Below, piece after piece: positions 17,682 to 26,972 of a stretch of 64,000 bases of DNA. Position numbers and translations under genes: made by a program. Each line of letters opens with the position of its first letter. Position 1 is the first letter of the stretch. Source of the DNA: Ancylobacter novellus (lineage in GTDB: Bacteria; Pseudomonadota; Alphaproteobacteria; Rhizobiales; Methylopilaceae); NCBI GenBank assembly GCA_003241695.1, contig QFPN01000004.1:496001-560000 (forward strand). Direction: 5' to 3'. Below the pieces are notes generated by a model. The model was not told the DNA's origin. It made no database searches and saw nothing but the letters and a program-made list of their open reading frames with translations.

Positions 17682-19670
17682 ATGGTGACCGAAGCCGCCG
17701 GGCGCACGGGTAAGCGCCGAGCCGCAGGACGCAACTCCGCAAGCGTCCGCCGCATCCTGCTCGCCGGCGCGGCCTTCGCGGCCCTGTCGGCCGCGTCCGT
17801 GCGTGCGGAGACCGGCATGGCGCCCGTTCCCGAGCCTGCACAGGTCGCGGCGCCCGACGTGGCGCCGCAGCGCGACCGCGACTTCCCGACCGGCGCGATC
17901 AACGAGCCGACGGCGCCGGCGACGCCCGACGCGCTGTCTCCTTCCGCGCCGGCGGCGCTGTCTCCGGCAGTTCCCGAGGCTCCAGCCGCCGAAGCGCCTT
18001 CCGCAATGCCCGCCGCCGAGGCGCTCGCGCCGCTTCCGGCCGCGATCGTCGGTTTCTTCGCCGACAACGGGCCCGCGGCCGAACTGAAGATGCCGTCCGC
18101 CGACCGGCAGGCGCTCGCAGCCTTCTACGCCGCGCGCAAGGGCGAACCCGTCTGGCTCGCCGACGGCCGCTTCACGCCGAAGGCCGAAGACGCCCGAATC
18201 CGTATCGGCAAGGCGGCCGACGACGGCCTCGGCGCGCGTGACTTCAAGCTGCCGGGATCGCAGCCGGACGGCCAGTCGCCAGCCGAACTCGCCCGCGCCG
18301 AGGCCCAGCTCTCGGCCGCGGCGCTCGCTTATGCGCGCGAAGCCTGGGGCGGGCGCGTGAAGCCGAGCGTGGTGAGCCCGTCGATCACGGTCGAGGGCAC
18401 GCCCTTCGACGCGGCGCAGGCGCTCGCCTCGCTTGCGGACTCGGGCGACGTCGCCGCGACGCTGGACGGCTTCAATCCGCAGCACCCGCAGTTCCAGGAG
18501 CTTCGCAAGCTTCTGCAGGTCGCGCGCGCCGACCGGTCGGAAGGGCCGGACCTGCCGCGCGTCGATTTCGGCAAGCTGATCGAGCCGGGCATGGAGGACG
18601 CCCGCGTGCCGGCGCTCCGCAAGCGCCTTGGTCTTCAGGGCGCGCCCGACGACCTCTATTACGACAGCGAGCTGCAGGACGCCGTCGTCGCCTTCCAGAA
18701 GAAGTCGAAGATCGGCGCATCGGGCCTCGTGAACCGCCAGACCGTCCGGGCGCTCAACGCGGTCTCGCGGCCGCACGACGACGCCGAGCTGATCGAGATG
18801 ACGATGGAGCGCTGGCGCTGGATGCCGCGCGACCTCGGCGAAAAGCACGTCTTCGTCGACATCCCGGCCTATCGCCTGCACATCATGGAGAACGGCGCGT
18901 CGACCTACGACACGCGCGTGATCGTGGGGAAGAGCACGAACCAGACCCCGATCTTCTCGAACGCGATCGACCACATCGTGGTCAATCCGTACTGGAACGT
19001 GCCGGCCTCGATCGCGCTCAAGGAAATGCAGAACTCCTCGCTGCGCGGCTTCGAGGTGGTGGACAGCCGCGGCCGTCCCGCCCCGCTCGACTGGGAGGGC
19101 ATCCGCACCAACAAGCTGCGCATCCGCCAGCCGCCGGGAGAGCGCAACGCGCTCGGCAACATCAAATTCATGTTCCCGAACAGCCACTCGGTCTATCTGC
19201 ACGACACGCCGACCCGGAAGCTGTTCGAGCGCAACGAGCGGGCGCTCAGCCACGGCTGCGTGCGCGTCGACCGGCCGCTCGAATTCGCCGACGCGCTGTC
19301 GGGCGATCAGGGTCTGTCGGGCTCGAAGCTGAAGTCGATGGTCGGCGGCAAGGAGCGCTCGCTCAATCTCAAGACGCCGATCCCGGTGCATCTCACCTAC
19401 TTCACCGCATGGGTCGGTCCCGACGGGAAGCTCGAAAAGCGCAACGACCTCTATTCGCTCGACGGCCGGCTGAGGTCCGCGCTGCGCGGCGAGAAGCTGC
19501 CGCCGCTGCCGAAGGAGCCCGCGCCGCAGATCCTCGCGAAACCGAAGCCGAAGCCGGCGTCCGCGCCGTCCGCGCCGGTGGCGGAAGCCGCGGCGGTTCC
19601 GCCCGCTCCGCAGCAGCGCGTGGCGGGTCCCGGCGACTGGCTGTCGCGCATTTTCGGGTCGTCCCGATAA
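17682..19670 (+). CDS. YcbB-type L,D-transpeptidase
   Basis: This exported enzyme is expected to form 3-3 crosslinks in peptidoglycan. From ATG 17682 (AGGA upstream) it has 662 residues. A signal peptide ends near ASVRA; then come a Pro/Ala-rich linker, a helical scaffold, a peptidoglycan-binding domain around residues 300-360 (DARVPALRKRLG, VVAFQKKSKIGASGLV), and the YkuD catalytic domain with HDTPTRKLFERNERALSHGC and catalytic cysteine near residue 525. The C-terminus has another Lys/Pro/Ala-rich tail ending WLSRIFG. The long YcbB layout differs from the two short L,D-transpeptidases at 55.7-57.3 kb, so the window holds two types. Confidence 0.9.
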   Translation: MVTEAAGRTGKRRAAGRNSASVRRILLAGAAFAALSAASVRAETGMAPVPEPAQVAAPDVAPQRDRDFPTGAINEPTAPATPDALSPSAPAALSPAVPEAPAAEAPSAMPAAEALAPLPAAIVGFFADNGPAAELKMPSADRQALAAFYAARKGEPVWLADGRFTPKAEDARIRIGKAADDGLGARDFKLPGSQPDGQSPAELARAEAQLSAAALAYAREAWGGRVKPSVVSPSITVEGTPFDAAQALASLADSGDVAATLDGFNPQHPQFQELRKLLQVARADRSEGPDLPRVDFGKLIEPGMEDARVPALRKRLGLQGAPDDLYYDSELQDAVVAFQKKSKIGASGLVNRQTVRALNAVSRPHDDAELIEMTMERWRWMPRDLGEKHVFVDIPAYRLHIMENGASTYDTRVIVGKSTNQTPIFSNAIDHIVVNPYWNVPASIALKEMQNSSLRGFEVVDSRGRPAPLDWEGIRTNKLRIRQPPGERNALGNIKFMFPNSHSVYLHDTPTRKLFERNERALSHGCVRVDRPLEFADALSGDQGLSGSKLKSMVGGKERSLNLKTPIPVHLTYFTAWVGPDGKLEKRNDLYSLDGRLRSALRGEKLPPLPKEPAPQILAKPKPKPASAPSAPVAEAAAVPPAPQQRVAGPGDWLSRIFGSSR

Positions 19671-19939
19671 GCCTTTGGCGACCGCGAACGATTCGCTCGC
19701 GACCGCCGCAATTGTGTCTAAACCGCGAACGCCAGCCCAATTTCGCCCAGCGAACACAAATTCGCGCTGGCTTTTCCGGGAGGGCGCGGCTAGGAGAACA
19801 CAGGTCGGGGGATCGGGGGCAGGTTTTCCGCGGAAAAAGTCACCGCTGGTTAACCACTCTCGCTGAAACTTTGTTGATCAATCGGCGGCGCTGAATGCGT
19901 GCGGGCGCCGCGCAGGTCTCTTAGGGTCAGGACAGACCA

Positions 19940-21895
19940 TTGTGTGAAACCCCTTCGTCTGGACGCAGCATCGCACGGCGCCGTTGGCGCAACGGCGTAT
20001 GCGCTGTCCTACTCGGCGGGGTCGCGTCCGTCGCGGCTTCCCAAGGCACGCAGAACGCCCAGGCGAACGGCGACACGCGGACGCTGACGCTCTATCACAC
20101 CCACCGCGGCGACACGGTCACCGTCACGTTCAAGCGCGACGGCCGCTACGACGCCAACGGCCTCAAGCAGCTCAGCTACTTCCTGCGCGACTGGCGCAAC
20201 GACAAGCAGACGCGGATGGAGCCGCGGCTGTTCGACATCGTCTGGGAAGTGCATCGCCAGGTCGGGCGCGGCGGCATGATCAACATCGTGTCGTCCTACC
20301 GTTCCCCCGAGACCAACGCCTTCCTCCGCGCCCGCTCGCGCGGCGTCGCCAAATTCAGCCAGCACATGCTCGGCCGCGCGATGGACTTCTATATCACCGG
20401 CGTCCCCGTCTCCGCCGTGCGCGAGGCCGGCATGCGGCTGCAGCGCGGCGGCGTCGGCTTCTATCCGACCTCCGGCCGCCCCTTCGTCCATCTCGACGCC
20501 GGCAGCATCCGCGCCTGGCCGCGGATGACGCGCACGCAGCTCGCGCGCCTGTTCCCGGGCGGAAAGACGGTGCACCAGCCCGCCGAAGGCGGCCACATGC
20601 CCGGCTATCAGGTCGCCCTCGCGGAGCTGAAGTCGCGCGGCGAGGTTTCGCTCGACGCGGCCTATTCGGGCTCCGGTTCGTCGTCTTCGTCCGGCAAGAG
20701 CTTCTTCGCGCGCCTCTTCGGCGGCGCCGACGAGAGCGAGGACGAGGCCTCGACCCAGGTCGCTTCGGCGACCCCCGCGCGCGGCGCGGCCTCCTCGTCC
20801 GACGACGACGAGGGCGGCGCGACCGCCGCGGTCCCGACCCGCGTCGCCACGGTGCGGGTCACGCCGATGCCGATCGCGCGTCCCGCCGACATGGTCCGTC
20901 CGTCGGCGCCCGCCGCCGAGAAGGCCGAGACCGTCGTCGCCGCCGCCGTCGTTCCGATGCCGCCGATCGCGCCCGCCCGTCCGGCGCAGGCCGCCCAGAT
21001 CGCCATGGCGTCCGCCGCCTCCGTGCCGCTGCCGCCGGTCGCCCCGACCGCCGTCGCCGCCCGGTCGGTCCCGCTGCCGCCGACCGCGCCCGCGGACGGC
21101 TACGCCCTCGCCTCGCTCGGCGGCGAACGCGACGCAGGCCCGAAGATGGCCTGGAAATCCGGCGCCCAGCCGATGCAGGGCCAGCCTGTGCAGGCCTCCG
21201 AGCCCGCGCTCGCCCTCGCCTCCACCATCCCGACGCCGAAGCCGCGGCCGACGCCGGAGAGCGCGATCGCCGTGCTCGCGGCGCTTCCGACGCCCTCCGC
21301 CGGAGAGCAGAAGCCGCGCCAGATCGATCCGAACGCGGCCAGCGCCTATCAGGCGGAGGCCTCGACCTTCCCGCGCCTGCCGGACGCGTTCCTTGGCAAG
21401 CGCCGCGCCGCGGACTCGGCCGACATGACGCTCGCCTACGCCTCGCAGGCGGTCGAGCCGGTCGGCGCCGCCCAGACCCGCGCGGCGATCGCGCCGCAGA
21501 CCAAGGTCACGGCGGCGCTGCCGACCGACCCGAACGTCCGCGTCCTGTCGCCCTACGCCACGCCCGCCGCAGTCTACGCCGCAGCCACCGCCCCGATGCG
21601 CCGCCGCGCGACGCTTCAGGCCTCGCCGATGGTGTCGACCCCGCTCGACGAGGCGAGCTACGCCGCCTTCATCGTCGGCGTCAGGACCGAGCAGTCGCTC
21701 GAACTCCACTCGCCGGCGCAATACGCCTCGCTCTACGTTTCGCCGACCGCGGTCCTCGCGGAGGGCTTCTCAACGGCGTCGACCGTCGGCGCGCGTTGCG
21801 ACAAGTTCTCGGGCTCTTCGGTGATGCTGCTGCGCACGCACTCCTTCATGACGGGCGACAACCTCGCCGGTCAGGCGTCGCGCCGCCACGGCTGA
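19940..21895 (+). CDS. DUF882 (YcbK/M15-like) peptidase with a long low-complexity tail
   Basis: DUF882 proteins are exported and related to M15 zinc peptidases acting on peptidoglycan. The 651-residue product has an N-terminal signal (CAVLLGGVASVAAS) and a catalytic domain at about residues 45-205 containing SSYRSPETN, SQHMLGRAMDFYI and FVHLDAGSIRAW, which supply the expected His/Asp zinc ligands. About 350 residues of Ala/Pro-rich sequence follow, with repeated short motifs such as VPLPPVAP, VPLPPTAP and IPTPKPRP. A final 90-residue segment with one cysteine looks folded again. The start is TTG at 19940 with AGGA seven bases upstream; no other start precedes the signal peptide. A bidirectional terminator follows. 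Confidence 0.85.
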   Translation: MCETPSSGRSIARRRWRNGVCAVLLGGVASVAASQGTQNAQANGDTRTLTLYHTHRGDTVTVTFKRDGRYDANGLKQLSYFLRDWRNDKQTRMEPRLFDIVWEVHRQVGRGGMINIVSSYRSPETNAFLRARSRGVAKFSQHMLGRAMDFYITGVPVSAVREAGMRLQRGGVGFYPTSGRPFVHLDAGSIRAWPRMTRTQLARLFPGGKTVHQPAEGGHMPGYQVALAELKSRGEVSLDAAYSGSGSSSSSGKSFFARLFGGADESEDEASTQVASATPARGAASSSDDDEGGATAAVPTRVATVRVTPMPIARPADMVRPSAPAAEKAETVVAAAVVPMPPIAPARPAQAAQIAMASAASVPLPPVAPTAVAARSVPLPPTAPADGYALASLGGERDAGPKMAWKSGAQPMQGQPVQASEPALALASTIPTPKPRPTPESAIAVLAALPTPSAGEQKPRQIDPNAASAYQAEASTFPRLPDAFLGKRRAADSADMTLAYASQAVEPVGAAQTRAAIAPQTKVTAALPTDPNVRVLSPYATPAAVYAAATAPMRRRATLQASPMVSTPLDEASYAAFIVGVRTEQSLELHSPAQYASLYVSPTAVLAEGFSTASTVGARCDKFSGSSVMLLRTHSFMTGDNLAGQASRRHG

Positions 21896-21918
21896 CGCTT
21901 CTCCGTCGGACGCTCACG

Positions 21919-21953
21919 AAAAAGCCCCGGACCGCATGGTCCGGGGCTTTTTC
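21919..21953. terminator. Bidirectional rho-independent terminator
   Basis: A perfect 15-base stem, five A then GCCCCGGACC at 21919-21933 and its complement at 21938-21952, closes the loop GCAT. T runs form on both strands because the stem begins with five A and ends with five T. It lies between the convergent DUF882 and gapR genes and can serve both. Confidence 0.92.
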
Positions 21954-21995
21954 GTTTCGCGAGTTTCCAGAACGCAGGACGCGGGAGCTTCGACC

Positions 21996-22253
21996 TCAGT
22001 CGGCCTGCATGCCCAGCGCGGAAAGATAGAGGTCGAGGATCGCCTCCTGCTCGGCGCGCTCGGAGGCGTCCTGCTTGCGGACCGAGATGACCTTGCGAAG
22101 CACCTTGACGTCGAAGCCGTTGCCCTTGGCCTCGGCGTAGACTTCCTTGATGTCGTCGGCGATGCCCTTCTTCTCTTCCTCGAGCCGTTCGATGCGCTCG
22201 ACGAAGGCGACGAGCTGGTCCTTTGCGACCTCGTCCGGATTGACCGTGCTCAT
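21996..22253 (-). CDS. gapR: GapR (DUF2312) nucleoid-associated protein
   Basis: GapR is a small coiled-coil protein known from Caulobacter that binds overtwisted, AT-rich DNA ahead of replication and transcription and helps topoisomerases. The 85-residue product matches the family over its full length: an N-terminal charged helix (QLVAFVERIERLEEEKKGI), the conserved AEAKGNGFDVKVLRKVISVR segment and the C-terminal helix ending ALGMQAD. It starts at ATG 22253 and is read alone. The shared terminator at 21919-21953 closes it. Confidence 0.9.
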   Translation of the reverse strand: MSTVNPDEVAKDQLVAFVERIERLEEEKKGIADDIKEVYAEAKGNGFDVKVLRKVISVRKQDASERAEQEAILDLYLSALGMQAD

Positions 22254-22378
22254 CCGATGTCACGCCTTTCCTGAAATTCGAAGCGCATGGGGTTCGCAGA
22301 CGCCGCCGAGTCGGTCAAGCGCAAGGGGGTGTGGAAAGCGGGCGTTTCAGAATCGGGAAAGGGCGTCGCCCTCCTCCC

Positions 22379-22693
22379 TCAATGCCCGCCGCCGCCCTTC
22401 TCGAAGCCCGCCTTCTGCTCCGGCGTCGCCTCGGTCTGGTGCTTCGCCTTCCACTCCTCATAGGGCATGCCGTACACCGCCTCGCGCGCCTGATCCTTGG
22501 TGAGCGGCAGCCCCTTGTCGTCGGCGGCGTCCTTCAGCCAGTTCGACAGGCAGTTCCGGCAGAAGCCGGCGAGGTTCATCAGGTCGATGTTCTGCACGTC
22601 GGCGCGCTGGCGCAGATGCGCGACGAGACGGCGGAACGCCGCCGCCTCGAGCTCGACCGTCGTCTTCGGATCGACGCCTGGAAGGTCCGTCAT
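22379..22693 (-). CDS. DUF1244 protein
   Basis: A 104-residue cytosolic protein of the DUF1244 family, whose function is not known. The family core is visible: FRRLVAHLRQR, then NIDLMNLAGFCRNCLSNWL with a CxxC pair (CRNC), and YGMPYEEWKAKHQ. The CxxC could bind metal or be redox-active. The Gly/His ending GGGGH is unusual. Its ATG follows directly after the stop codon of the N-formylglutamate amidohydrolase gene, so the two form one transcription unit with translational coupling. Confidence 0.88.
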   Translation of the reverse strand: MTDLPGVDPKTTVELEAAAFRRLVAHLRQRADVQNIDLMNLAGFCRNCLSNWLKDAADDKGLPLTKDQAREAVYGMPYEEWKAKHQTEATPEQKAGFEKGGGGH

Positions 22694-23515
22694 CTATCGT
22701 CTCCTCACGCCCGCGCGCGTCCCGAAATGGACGATCCGCGACGTATCGGGCAGTTCGAGCAAAGGCGGAACCAGCCGGGCGAGGCGGTCGGCCCATTCGG
22801 CCTGCCCCTCCTCCGATCCCACGAGATCCTGCCGGATCTCGATCAGGGCGTGGGGGAAGCCGCGGCCGGTGCCGTGCCGGTTCATGGCGTCGCCGAGCAG
22901 CGCGCCGTCATATGGCTCGTTGTCGCCGACCACGAGGTCGCCCTCGGCCTCGAGCGCGGCGATGAGCGGCTTCGCCGCCCGGTCGTCGAGGTCCCAGAGC
23001 AGTCCGACGTGCCAGGGCCGCGGCACGCTCTTCCAGGCCGGGGTGAAGCTGTGCATGGCGAGGATCAGCGGCGTCTCGCCCGCGTCGACGATCCGGTCGA
23101 GAGTCGCGGTGACGGCCGCGTGATAGGGTCGGTGATAGAGCGCGAGCCGCCGCTCGACCTCGACCCCGTCCACGCGCGCGTTGGCCGGGATCAGCGCGCC
23201 GTCCGACAGCCGCATGAGCAGCGTCGGGTCGTCCTCGCCGCGGTTCGGGTCGATGACGAGGCGCGAGACCGTGGACAGAACGGCGTGCGCGCCGAGCGCC
23301 TCGGCGAGCTTCAGCGTCACCCCGCGCATGCCGATGTCGTAGGCGATGTGGCGTCGGAACGCCTCTTCGCCGAGCCCCAGATCGCCGAGTTCCGGCGGCG
23401 TCCGGTTCGAAGCGTGGTCGCAGGTCAGCACCAGGCGCGAGCCGGGGCGGCCCTCGACGACCTCGAAAGGCGGGACTTCGTCTTTGGTCGCGGGCGAAAA
23501 TGGGTCGCAGCGCAT
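22694..23515 (-). CDS. N-formylglutamate amidohydrolase family protein
   Basis: This 273-residue enzyme belongs to the FGase family, which hydrolyses N-formylglutamate in the five-step histidine degradation route. The fold signatures are present: LVLTCDHASNRTP near the start, DIGMRGVTLKLAEAL, VIDPNRGEDD, the central ILAMHSFTPAWK and the late LIEIRQDLV. I chose ATG 23515 (GGGAAG upstream) because the in-frame extension to 23680 overlaps the divergent glycerate kinase start and is not conserved. No other hut genes are nearby, so the substrate may be a different N-formyl or N-acyl amino acid. DUF1244 follows without a gap. Confidence 0.85.
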   Translation of the reverse strand: MRCDPFSPATKDEVPPFEVVEGRPGSRLVLTCDHASNRTPPELGDLGLGEEAFRRHIAYDIGMRGVTLKLAEALGAHAVLSTVSRLVIDPNRGEDDPTLLMRLSDGALIPANARVDGVEVERRLALYHRPYHAAVTATLDRIVDAGETPLILAMHSFTPAWKSVPRPWHVGLLWDLDDRAAKPLIAALEAEGDLVVGDNEPYDGALLGDAMNRHGTGRGFPHALIEIRQDLVGSEEGQAEWADRLARLVPPLLELPDTSRIVHFGTRAGVRRR

Positions 23516-23640
23516 GGGCTTCCCGACAGTAGTGACGCATTCTGCCCAATGCCATAGGAAGGGCCTCCGTTCGACCCGAGAGCGGACGCAACGACCGACA
23601 AAACGCCGCGGAACGAGCTGTGGCGAAGAGGGAACCGCCC

Positions 23641-24945
23641 ATGACGCCCGAAGAGCGCCGCTCGCTGCTCCGCCGCGCATTCGACGCCGCTGTGGCGGCC
23701 GCCCACCCTTCGGTGAGCATGCCGCCGCATTTTCCGGCGCCGCCGAAGGGCAAGGTCATCATTCTCGCGGCCGGCAAGGGCGCTGGCGCCTGCGCCGAAG
23801 TGGCGGAACGGTTCTACCGCGAGACCCACGGCCTCGGCCGCGACCGGCTCACCGGCCTCGCGGTCACCCGCCACGGCCACGCCCGGCCGACCGAATTCGT
23901 CAAGGTCGTCGAGGCGGGCCACCCCGTTCCGGACGCGGCCGGCCTCCAGGGCGCGGCCGACACGATCGCGATCGCCGAGAGCGCGGGGCCTGACGACCTC
24001 GTGCTCGCCCTCATCTCCGGCGGCGGCTCGGCCAACTGGGTCGCGCCGGCCGACGGGCTCGATCTTTCCGTTAAGCAGGCCACCACCAAGGCGCTGCTGC
24101 GGTCGGGCGCTCCGATCGACGCGATCAACACGGTCAGAAAGCACCTGTCGAAGATCAAGGGCGGTCGCCTCGCCGCCGCGGCGCATCCGGCGAAGGTCGT
24201 GGCGCTCGCGATCTCCGACGTGCCGCGCGACGATCCGTCGGTCATCGCGTCGGGTCCGACGGTGCCCGATCCCTCGACGCTCGCCGACGCCCGCGCGGCG
24301 CTGGAGCGCTTCAAGGTGACGCCGCATCCGGACGTCGCGGCGGCGCTCGCCAACCCCGCGAACGAAAGCCCGAAGCCCGGCGACGCCGCTTTCGAGAACG
24401 CCAGCTTCCTCGTGGTCTCGCGCCCCGCCGACGCGCTGAAGGCCGCGATCGAGACGCTCGAAGCCGCGGGCGTGGAGGTCCGGGTCGTCGGCGCCGACAT
24501 CGAGGGAGAGGCCCGCGAGGTCGCGGCCGAACACGCGGCGGTCGCGCGCGGACTGGGTCGTCCCGCGAAGCCGGTCGCGCTGATCTCGGGCGGTGAGCTC
24601 ACGGTCACGATCCGCGGCGAAGGCGGCCGCGGCGGTCCCAACCAGGAATATGCGCTCGCGCTCGTCGGCGCGCTCGAAGGCGTCTCCGGCTGGGCGGCGC
24701 TCGCCGGCGACACCGACGGCGCCGACGGCGGCGGCGGGGCGCCGACCGATCCCGCGGGCGCCGTCGTGGACGCAGCCACCGCGGAGCGGGCGCGGACGGC
24801 GGGCGCGGACCCGAAGACCTATCTGGAGAACAACGATTCCACCGGCTTCTTCGAGAAGACCGGGGATCTTCTGCAGACCGGCCCGACCTGCACCAACGTC
24901 AACGACATCCGCATCGTGCTCGTTGACAGCCCCGACCCCGCGTAG
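23641..24945 (+). CDS. Glycerate 2-kinase (MOFRL family, TtuD/GckA type)
   Basis: This class phosphorylates D-glycerate to 2-phosphoglycerate; older annotations call it hydroxypyruvate reductase (ttuD). From ATG 23641 (GAGGGA upstream) it has 434 residues. The N-terminal DUF4147 domain has IILAAGKGAGACA, LISGGGSANW and NTVRKHLSKIKGGRLA. The C-terminal MOFRL domain has LISGGELTVTIRGEGGRGGPNQEYALA and ends with DGADGGGGAPTDPAGAVVD. It may feed pyruvate kinase, encoded 580 bases downstream on the same strand, and such kinases are important in the serine cycle of methylotrophs, though nothing else here proves C1 growth. Confidence 0.9.
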   Translation: MTPEERRSLLRRAFDAAVAAAHPSVSMPPHFPAPPKGKVIILAAGKGAGACAEVAERFYRETHGLGRDRLTGLAVTRHGHARPTEFVKVVEAGHPVPDAAGLQGAADTIAIAESAGPDDLVLALISGGGSANWVAPADGLDLSVKQATTKALLRSGAPIDAINTVRKHLSKIKGGRLAAAAHPAKVVALAISDVPRDDPSVIASGPTVPDPSTLADARAALERFKVTPHPDVAAALANPANESPKPGDAAFENASFLVVSRPADALKAAIETLEAAGVEVRVVGADIEGEAREVAAEHAAVARGLGRPAKPVALISGGELTVTIRGEGGRGGPNQEYALALVGALEGVSGWAALAGDTDGADGGGGAPTDPAGAVVDAATAERARTAGADPKTYLENNDSTGFFEKTGDLLQTGPTCTNVNDIRIVLVDSPDPA

Positions 24946-24993
24946 CGATAAGTCGTGCCGACGCGGGCCGGAGGCGGCCACGCCGTCGGAAGA

Positions 24994-25527
24994 ATGAGTC
25001 GCATGCCCCTCTCCCCCCGCCTCGCATTCGGACTTGGACTGTGCGCCGCGGCCGTCGTCATCGTCGCGTCGCCGGCGTCTGCTGACTTCCGGCTGTGCAA
25101 CAAGACGTCGAGCCGGGTGGGCGTGTCGGTCGGCTACAAGGACCGTGACGTCTGGTCGACCGAGGGCTGGTGGAACGTCGGCGCGAATTCGTGCGAGACG
25201 CTGCTGCGAGGGCCGCTTTCGGCGCGCTTCTACTATGTCTACGCGATCGACTACGACCGCGGCGGCGAATGGAACGGGAAGGCCTACATGTGCACCCGTG
25301 ACAAGGAATTCACGATCCGGGGGATCGAGGACTGCCTGACGCGCGGCTACGACCGCTCGGGCTTCTTCGAGATCGACACCGGCGAACAGAAGAGCTGGAC
25401 AGTGCAATTGACCGAACCCGCCGGCCGCGGCGGCGCCCCGAAGCCCTCCTCCCTCGCGGTTCCGCCCGCGCCGGCCGCCGGCCCCCGCGTCGACGTCGCC
25501 CCGCAAGCCTCGGGCGACGCGCGATGA
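24994..25527 (+). CDS. Secreted DUF1036 protein
   Basis: A 177-residue exported protein with a clear signal peptide ending ASPASA. The DUF1036 core follows: DFRLCNKTSSRVGVSVGYKD, then SEGWW-like and ARFYYVYAIDYDRGGEW, CTRDKEFTIRGIEDC and RGYDRSGFFEIDTGE. Four cysteines could form two disulfides. A Pro/Ala-rich tail ends the protein. The family is common in this order, and its function is unknown. Starts at 24994 and 25003 are both possible. Its stop overlaps the pyk start (ATGA), so it is co-translated with pyruvate kinase. Confidence 0.85.
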   Translation: MSRMPLSPRLAFGLGLCAAAVVIVASPASADFRLCNKTSSRVGVSVGYKDRDVWSTEGWWNVGANSCETLLRGPLSARFYYVYAIDYDRGGEWNGKAYMCTRDKEFTIRGIEDCLTRGYDRSGFFEIDTGEQKSWTVQLTEPAGRGGAPKPSSLAVPPAPAAGPRVDVAPQASGDAR

Positions 25528-26972
25528 GGCGGATGCGCAGGACCAAGATCGTCGCGACGCTCGGACCGTCGTCGTCGACGCAGGAGATGGTGAGCAAGCT
25601 GTTCGCCGCCGGCGCGGACGTGTTCCGCATCAACATGAGCCACACCAGCCACGAGCGGCTGCGCGAACTCGTGGGCATCATCCGCTGGACGGAGAAGCGC
25701 GTCGGCCGGCCGATCGGCATTCTGGTCGACCTGCAGGGACCGAAGCTGCGCCTCGGCAAGTTCGCCGACGGCGCCGTGATGCTCGAGAAGGGCCGGACCT
25801 TCGTCCTGGACTCGAACCCCGAGCCCGGCGACAGCACGCGGGTCTATCTTCCGCATCCGGAAATCCTCGAGGCGCTCGAGCCCGGCCACACGCTGCTGCT
25901 CGACGACGGCAAGGTCCGCCTCGTCGCCGAGAGTTCGACGCCGACCGAGACCGTGACGCGCGTCGTCGTCGGCGGCCGCATGTCGGACCGCAAGGGCGTC
26001 AGCCTGCCCGACACCACGATCGCCACCTCAGCCATGACCGAGAAGGACCACGCCGACCTCGACGCCGCCCTCGACATCGGCTGCGAATGGATCGCGCTGT
26101 CCTTCGTGCAGCGGCCCGAGGACATCGTCGAGGCCAAGGAGATCATCCAGGGCCGCTGCGCGATCATGACCAAGGTCGAGAAGCCGCAGGCCATGACGCA
26201 TCTCGCGGAGATCATCGAGCTCTCCGACTCGATCATGGTGGCGCGCGGCGACCTCGGCGTGGAGCTTCCAATCGAGAAGGTGCCGGGCCTGCAGAAGCAG
26301 ATGACCCGCGCCTGCCGCCGCGCCGGCAAGCCGGTGATCATCGCGACCCAGATGCTCGAATCGATGATCACCCAGCCGACGCCGACGCGCGCCGAGACCT
26401 CGGACGTCGCGACCGCGGTGTTCGAGGGCGCCGACGCCATCATGCTCTCGGCCGAGAGCGCCGCCGGCTCCTATCCGATCGAGGCGGTGTCGATGATGGA
26501 TTCGATCGCCCGCACGGTGGAGAGCGACCCCAACTACCGCAGCATCATCGACGCCCAGCACGCGGTCCCCGAGGCGACCGGCGCCGACGCGATCTCCGCC
26601 GCCGCGCGCCAGATCGCCGAGACGCTCGACCTGTCGACCATCATGTGCTGGACGGCGGGCGGCACCACCGCGCGGCGCGCGGCGCGCGAGCGGCCGAAGA
26701 CCCCGATCGTCGCGCTCACCCCCAATCTCGACACCAGCCGCCGGCTGACGCTGACCTGGGGCGTGCACTCGCTGCTGACGACCGACGCCTACGACCTCGA
26801 CGACATGGTGGATCGCGCCTGCGACTTCGCCCGCGCCGAGGGCTTCGCCCAGAGCGGCGACCGCGTCATCGTCTCGGCGGGCGTCCCGCTCCGGACGCCG
26901 GGCGCGACCAACATGCTGCGCATCGCCTACATCTCGGCCGACGGCAAGGGCGCGGACAACGAGCGGCGCTGA
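25524..26972 (+). CDS. pyk: Pyruvate kinase
   Basis: Makes pyruvate and ATP from phosphoenolpyruvate, the last step of glycolysis. The 482-residue protein has the family segments TKIVATLGPSS, FRINMSHTSHERL, VDLQGPKLRLG, the active-site MTKVEKPQAM lysine/glutamate loop, IMVARGDLGVELP and ATQMLESMI, and the C-terminal allosteric domain with TAGGTTARRAARERP. Length is standard for the bacterial enzyme. It overlaps the DUF1036 gene by four bases. A GC-rich ten-base hairpin overlaps its stop codon, and a long inverted repeat lies behind it. Confidence 0.97.
   Translation: MRRMRRTKIVATLGPSSSTQEMVSKLFAAGADVFRINMSHTSHERLRELVGIIRWTEKRVGRPIGILVDLQGPKLRLGKFADGAVMLEKGRTFVLDSNPEPGDSTRVYLPHPEILEALEPGHTLLLDDGKVRLVAESSTPTETVTRVVVGGRMSDRKGVSLPDTTIATSAMTEKDHADLDAALDIGCEWIALSFVQRPEDIVEAKEIIQGRCAIMTKVEKPQAMTHLAEIIELSDSIMVARGDLGVELPIEKVPGLQKQMTRACRRAGKPVIIATQMLESMITQPTPTRAETSDVATAVFEGADAIMLSAESAAGSYPIEAVSMMDSIARTVESDPNYRSIIDAQHAVPEATGADAISAAARQIAETLDLSTIMCWTAGGTTARRAARERPKTPIVALTPNLDTSRRLTLTWGVHSLLTTDAYDLDDMVDRACDFARAEGFAQSGDRVIVSAGVPLRTPGATNMLRIAYISADGKGADNERR

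Noticed and set aside
17526..19757. Minus-strand open frame of 743 residues
   Set aside because: Antisense to the YcbB-type L,D-transpeptidase; composition is that of a GC shadow.
19848..19860. GTTAACC as a CtrA site upstream of the DUF882 gene
   Set aside because: Only one half-site; the second TTAA at the required spacing is missing. The same holds for TTAAC at 14046 and GTTAAC near 57537.
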